Assembly (NCBI GenBank): GCA_914767715.1
Contig: OU612073.1
Coordinates: forward strand, 10,292,001-10,356,000
Direction: 5' to 3'
Source: Membranipora membranacea
Taxonomy: Eukaryota > Bryozoa > Gymnolaemata > Cheilostomatida > Membraniporidae
Length of the DNA: 64,000 nt
Shown: positions 61,401 to 64,000 of the stretch, piece after piece
Layout of the letters: each line of letters begins with the position of its first letter
How positions within the stretch are numbered: the first letter of the stretch is position 1
Notes under the pieces: model-generated
The model's input: the letters and a program-made list of their open reading frames with translations, nothing else
Database searches by the model: none
What the model was told of the DNA's origin: nothing
Translations under genes and position numbers: made by a program

Positions 61401-63891
61401 ATTGAGAGTTTCTAGCTTAGTTTGACATTGCTAGCTCATTTTGTTACTACAGGTAGTACATTTTGTAGGAGAAAACTAATCATATTTCTCATATATTGTA
61501 GATATTCCTGACTGTGTGATTGCTATGCCAGAGGATAAAATAAATACAGCAATCTGTAAGTTTATTCTTCACATACAACTTACTTCTACTTAGTTAATCT
61601 ACTTTTGTTTTGTTCTCTTATGTAACTGTACATCACATTGTACACATATAAGAAGTAATCATTGCCCCTCTGCTTAATTTTGGTTGCTTTAAAATAACTT
61701 GTGATTTCAAACCACTGGCATAACAGTTATCTTGACACCTTTTGATTGAAAGTGGATCAGCTTGTAAAATTTTCGATTTTCTGCAGTATATAAACATTAC
61801 GTCATCAGACTATATGCTTTTCTACGTGTGTAGTCATAAACCAGTATGACATTGCAAAGTAGTTAAAACAAAGTCCCGCATACACACTTTTTACATGAGA
61901 GCTCCTACTCCTTGGTTTGATGCAGCCATCTCTGTGTAGTATATCTCTGAGTTGATATGGTGTGACCTGACATAGTTACCACTGCACTGTTGTGTTTGTT
62001 GTTATTTTGTAGTAATAGGGATTGTTGTTGGTGCTGTAGTAGGAGGCCTACTTCTCTGTCTTGTTGTATGTTGTATCATTGTTAGATGTAAAAGGTAAGC
62101 TTGTCAACAATTTTACTATAATATAGGTCAAGTTTGATAAAATTTGCCTGCATTACGGGTGTCTCTCATTCTAATGGTAGGCTGCTAGTAACTTTAGGGT
62201 TACTATAGTCTGAGCCCCCCAGACTTTTGCCCACCGCCCGACGGCCGGCCACCGGCGGGGTTACTTCTCAGAATGCAGACAAATGTGATCAGACTTGATC
62301 TAGTGTAATCTAGTTACAGAGGAACCCACTACTAGAACCGAAAATTGTAGTCCTATTGGGAAAATGCTCAAGTGGCTATTCTTTTGGATAGGTACAGTTA
62401 TGCTTCTTTGAGTAGCAAATTGTTGTAAAACTATAATATAGTGCTGTACAGTATCTTGGTTTGTGCCATTTCTGCCAGTGATTCTGCAGTTTACAAGTGC
62501 CTAGGTCATCTGTTTGTATCTACTCATTAAAATCTGATACTACAACTGTATGCAACAAACCTACCACAAGCAGCGGATAAAAATATCTGTACACTGGACT
62601 TGGCAGGACTACAACCACAATTTTGGAACGGTACACTGAATTCTTATTGCTGTCTGCTGTATAAATATACACATTTGATTATTTTGAGATTTCATTTTGG
62701 CAGACCCTATCAAAGCTGAAATTATCATTTTAAATTAACCGATTGAATTTCAATGGCACACTTTTCTTGCACAGCTTTTTTTGACAAATACCTGTGGTAT
62801 ATTGTTATGCGTAAAAGTCAGGCATAACTGTATGGTTCAAAAAAGATAATAGGTGAACCGGTAGTCCTTTCCTACCTGGGACAAAAAGCTTGTTTGTGTA
62901 TATTTAAAAAAAAAATCAAACAGGACAGAACCAGAATATTTTGCCAAATATTCAAAAGTGACTATATAGCCTGTCTTTCTACACTATGCCCATAGAATGA
63001 ACTCAAGCTAAATCATCTGTTTGTATTTAGTATTTGTTGTGTTTTCAGAATTAATAGAGCAAATGGTTTGTGTTGTATTCATCCGTCCTTCAACGCGCAA
63101 ATGTTGAAGGTCGTGGGTTCAAATTTCACTGCAGGCAACTGACGACTGGGAATTGTTGAACCCCCAGGTGTGCTCTGGCCTGCCTACAAACTGAGAACAA
63201 ATTGGCTCAGACATTGCGGCCTAGCCCCTAAAACACCCCTATTTGGCCACCCATTTATCGGAATGTGTTGAGTGACTATACCTTGCAATTTTTTAAACCA
63301 ACATTCTGATTGATTGATTGATTTTATTCTATCACTAACACTATACGGTGTTGCGAAAAATAGGTTGCAGTACATTGCCAATATTCGGAGAAAACCTTGC
63401 ATATGCTGACTAAAATAATGCACATAGAAAATAAGTAATAATAGTAATAAAAACTCATCGAGCTTTATGCTCATGGATCTCAGGAAGCTGTCTCTTCCAC
63501 AGGAGCTTCGGTATTTGGTATGACGGTAGCGACCCGAAGGACATTGTTCAAGAAAATTGTTTATAAAGTAGTCGGAATCATGGATCATCTGTAACATCAG
63601 TGTTTTGTGTTCTGTTATGTTGTAGTTACTGCTTGAAATACCGCAAACGAAAACAGCGACAGCGCTCAGTCAAGTACTATAGCCGACCTGCCTCCCTTAG
63701 TAGTGGCTCTAACAGGGGCGTAGCTAGTTCAGGGAGATGCCGTATAGACAGTGGTGAAAATGAAGCAGGGGAGAATGATCTTAACGAGCAGTTGATGGCT
63801 GCCAACAGTGCCGAGGAAGGCACATCGAGCGGGCGTCAGCTCGGGGCTGGGTTACCAGATGATGATGACGATGAAGTATTGAATGTCAAAG
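58410..63891 (+). CDS. Single-pass membrane C-type lectin (3' end outside window, 5' end uncertain)
   Basis: Exons 58410-58738, 59411-59542, 60353-60526, 61502-61555, 62013-62094 and 63626-63891, all junctions in phase. A Cys-rich stretch of about 85 residues (WFECGLS...CLERCPSGLDGDVDVFECRC) precedes a C-type lectin domain: CYQFTDKTDDEWNNV, CSRDGGRLATV, GFWIGGH, VWKWTDGS, NWAAGEPN, NCIYM, CQY. EPN is the motif of mannose-type Ca2+ binding; the usual WND is replaced by WSS (YSWSSVQCN). A short stalk leads to one membrane helix (GIVVGAVVGGLLLCLVVCCI) and a basic cytoplasmic start (RCKRSYCLKYRKRKQRQR), then a Ser/Gly/Glu-rich tail with DDDDDE. The exon at 63626 ends with a GTATGT donor, so more tail follows. 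Probably a surface recognition or adhesion receptor. Confidence 0.85.
58917..59116. repeat. Dispersed palindromic repeat family G, copy 3
   Basis: The best copy: CTCGCTCCCAAATCGCTAAA pairs with GAGTGAGCGATTTGGGAGCG. In a lectin intron. Confidence 0.75.
59573..59700. repeat. Foldback element family B, copy 3
   Basis: GATCGAGGTTGATCCAATTT at the left with an inner arm GGTAAGCCAGAGAG...CTCTCTGGCTTACC; the right edge is degraded. Confidence 0.65.
60548..60684. repeat. Foldback element family B, copy 4
   Basis: CTAATTTGCCTGTATTTGGA pairs with ACAGGCAAATTGGGTCAAAC. It starts about 20 bases after the donor of the lectin exon ending at 60526. Confidence 0.7.
62125..62304. repeat. Foldback element family B, copy 5, with a family H motif inside
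   Basis: Family B arms (GGTCAAGTTTGATAAAATTT left, CAGACTTGATCTAG right) are split by a family H motif at 62209-62261 (CTGAGCCCCCCAGACTTTTG then a CCGGCC-rich hairpin). This nesting suggests that family H can insert by itself. Confidence 0.7.
63075..63300 (+). mobile_element. tRNA-derived SINE, copy 4 (5' part lost)
   Basis: Plus-strand copy with the B box (GTGGGTTCAAATTTCACTG), the shared body (CCCCAGGTGTGCTCTGGCCT) and the 3' end CTTGCAATTTTTTAAACCA. The A-box part is missing or unrecognisable. Located in the lectin intron before the cytoplasmic exon. Confidence 0.75.
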
Positions 63892-64000
63892 GTATGTCAT
63901 TTTAAAAATTTTAGACACGATGCGAAACGTGCCAACGCATATAGGGGAGCACAATTCCACAAGGTGTCTAATATCTAACACGTGTTTGGCTGCTTATTTT

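Noticed and set aside
63184-63597. 137-residue minus-strand open frame
   Set aside because: It overlaps the SINE copy and the lectin intron; no family features.

Overview
The window is animal genomic DNA: AT-rich, intron-rich, full of small foldback elements. The short-chain collagen C4-type genes, a family first described from a freshwater sponge, point to a sponge (Porifera, probably a demosponge). A cnidarian or other early-branching animal is not excluded. I assembled six gene models and one pseudogene by joining exons at GT..AG sites with matching reading phase.

Layout. (1) 274-21427, + strand: the 3' part of a gene for a protein with four B30.2/SPRY-like domains and a C-terminal CaaX box (CVIL). 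Its 9.2-kb intron (1618-10836) holds two antisense short-chain collagen genes. The one at 2390-4497 is intact. Its tandem copy at 6660-9362 is a pseudogene with no start codon, an in-frame stop and a 2-base frameshift. (2) 22496-29546, - strand: a complete PLP-dependent acidic amino-acid decarboxylase of the CSAD/GADL1 type, 11 exons. (3) 32586-35995, - strand: cytochrome c oxidase subunit 4, five exons. (4) 37013-53745, - strand: a TDRD5-like germline protein with four LOTUS (OST-HTH) domains, one Tudor domain and a Pro/Gln-rich tail, 21 exons. Its first intron carries a decayed non-LTR retrotransposon (about 49590-53362) in the same orientation. (5) about 56489 or 58410 to beyond 63891, + strand: a single-pass membrane C-type lectin with an EPN motif, cut by the window end.

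The genes do not form one pathway. The decarboxylase and COX4 are metabolic, the collagens and lectin belong to the surface or matrix, and TDRD5 belongs to the piRNA/germ-granule system that restrains elements like the LINE in its own intron. Between and inside them lie several miniature inverted-repeat families, a tRNA-derived SINE with recognisable Pol III boxes, satellites and long G/C runs. Two SINE copies abut splice sites.

The least familiar object is the four-SPRY CaaX protein. Its matching exon lengths and phases show that it arose by duplication of a two-SPRY cassette.
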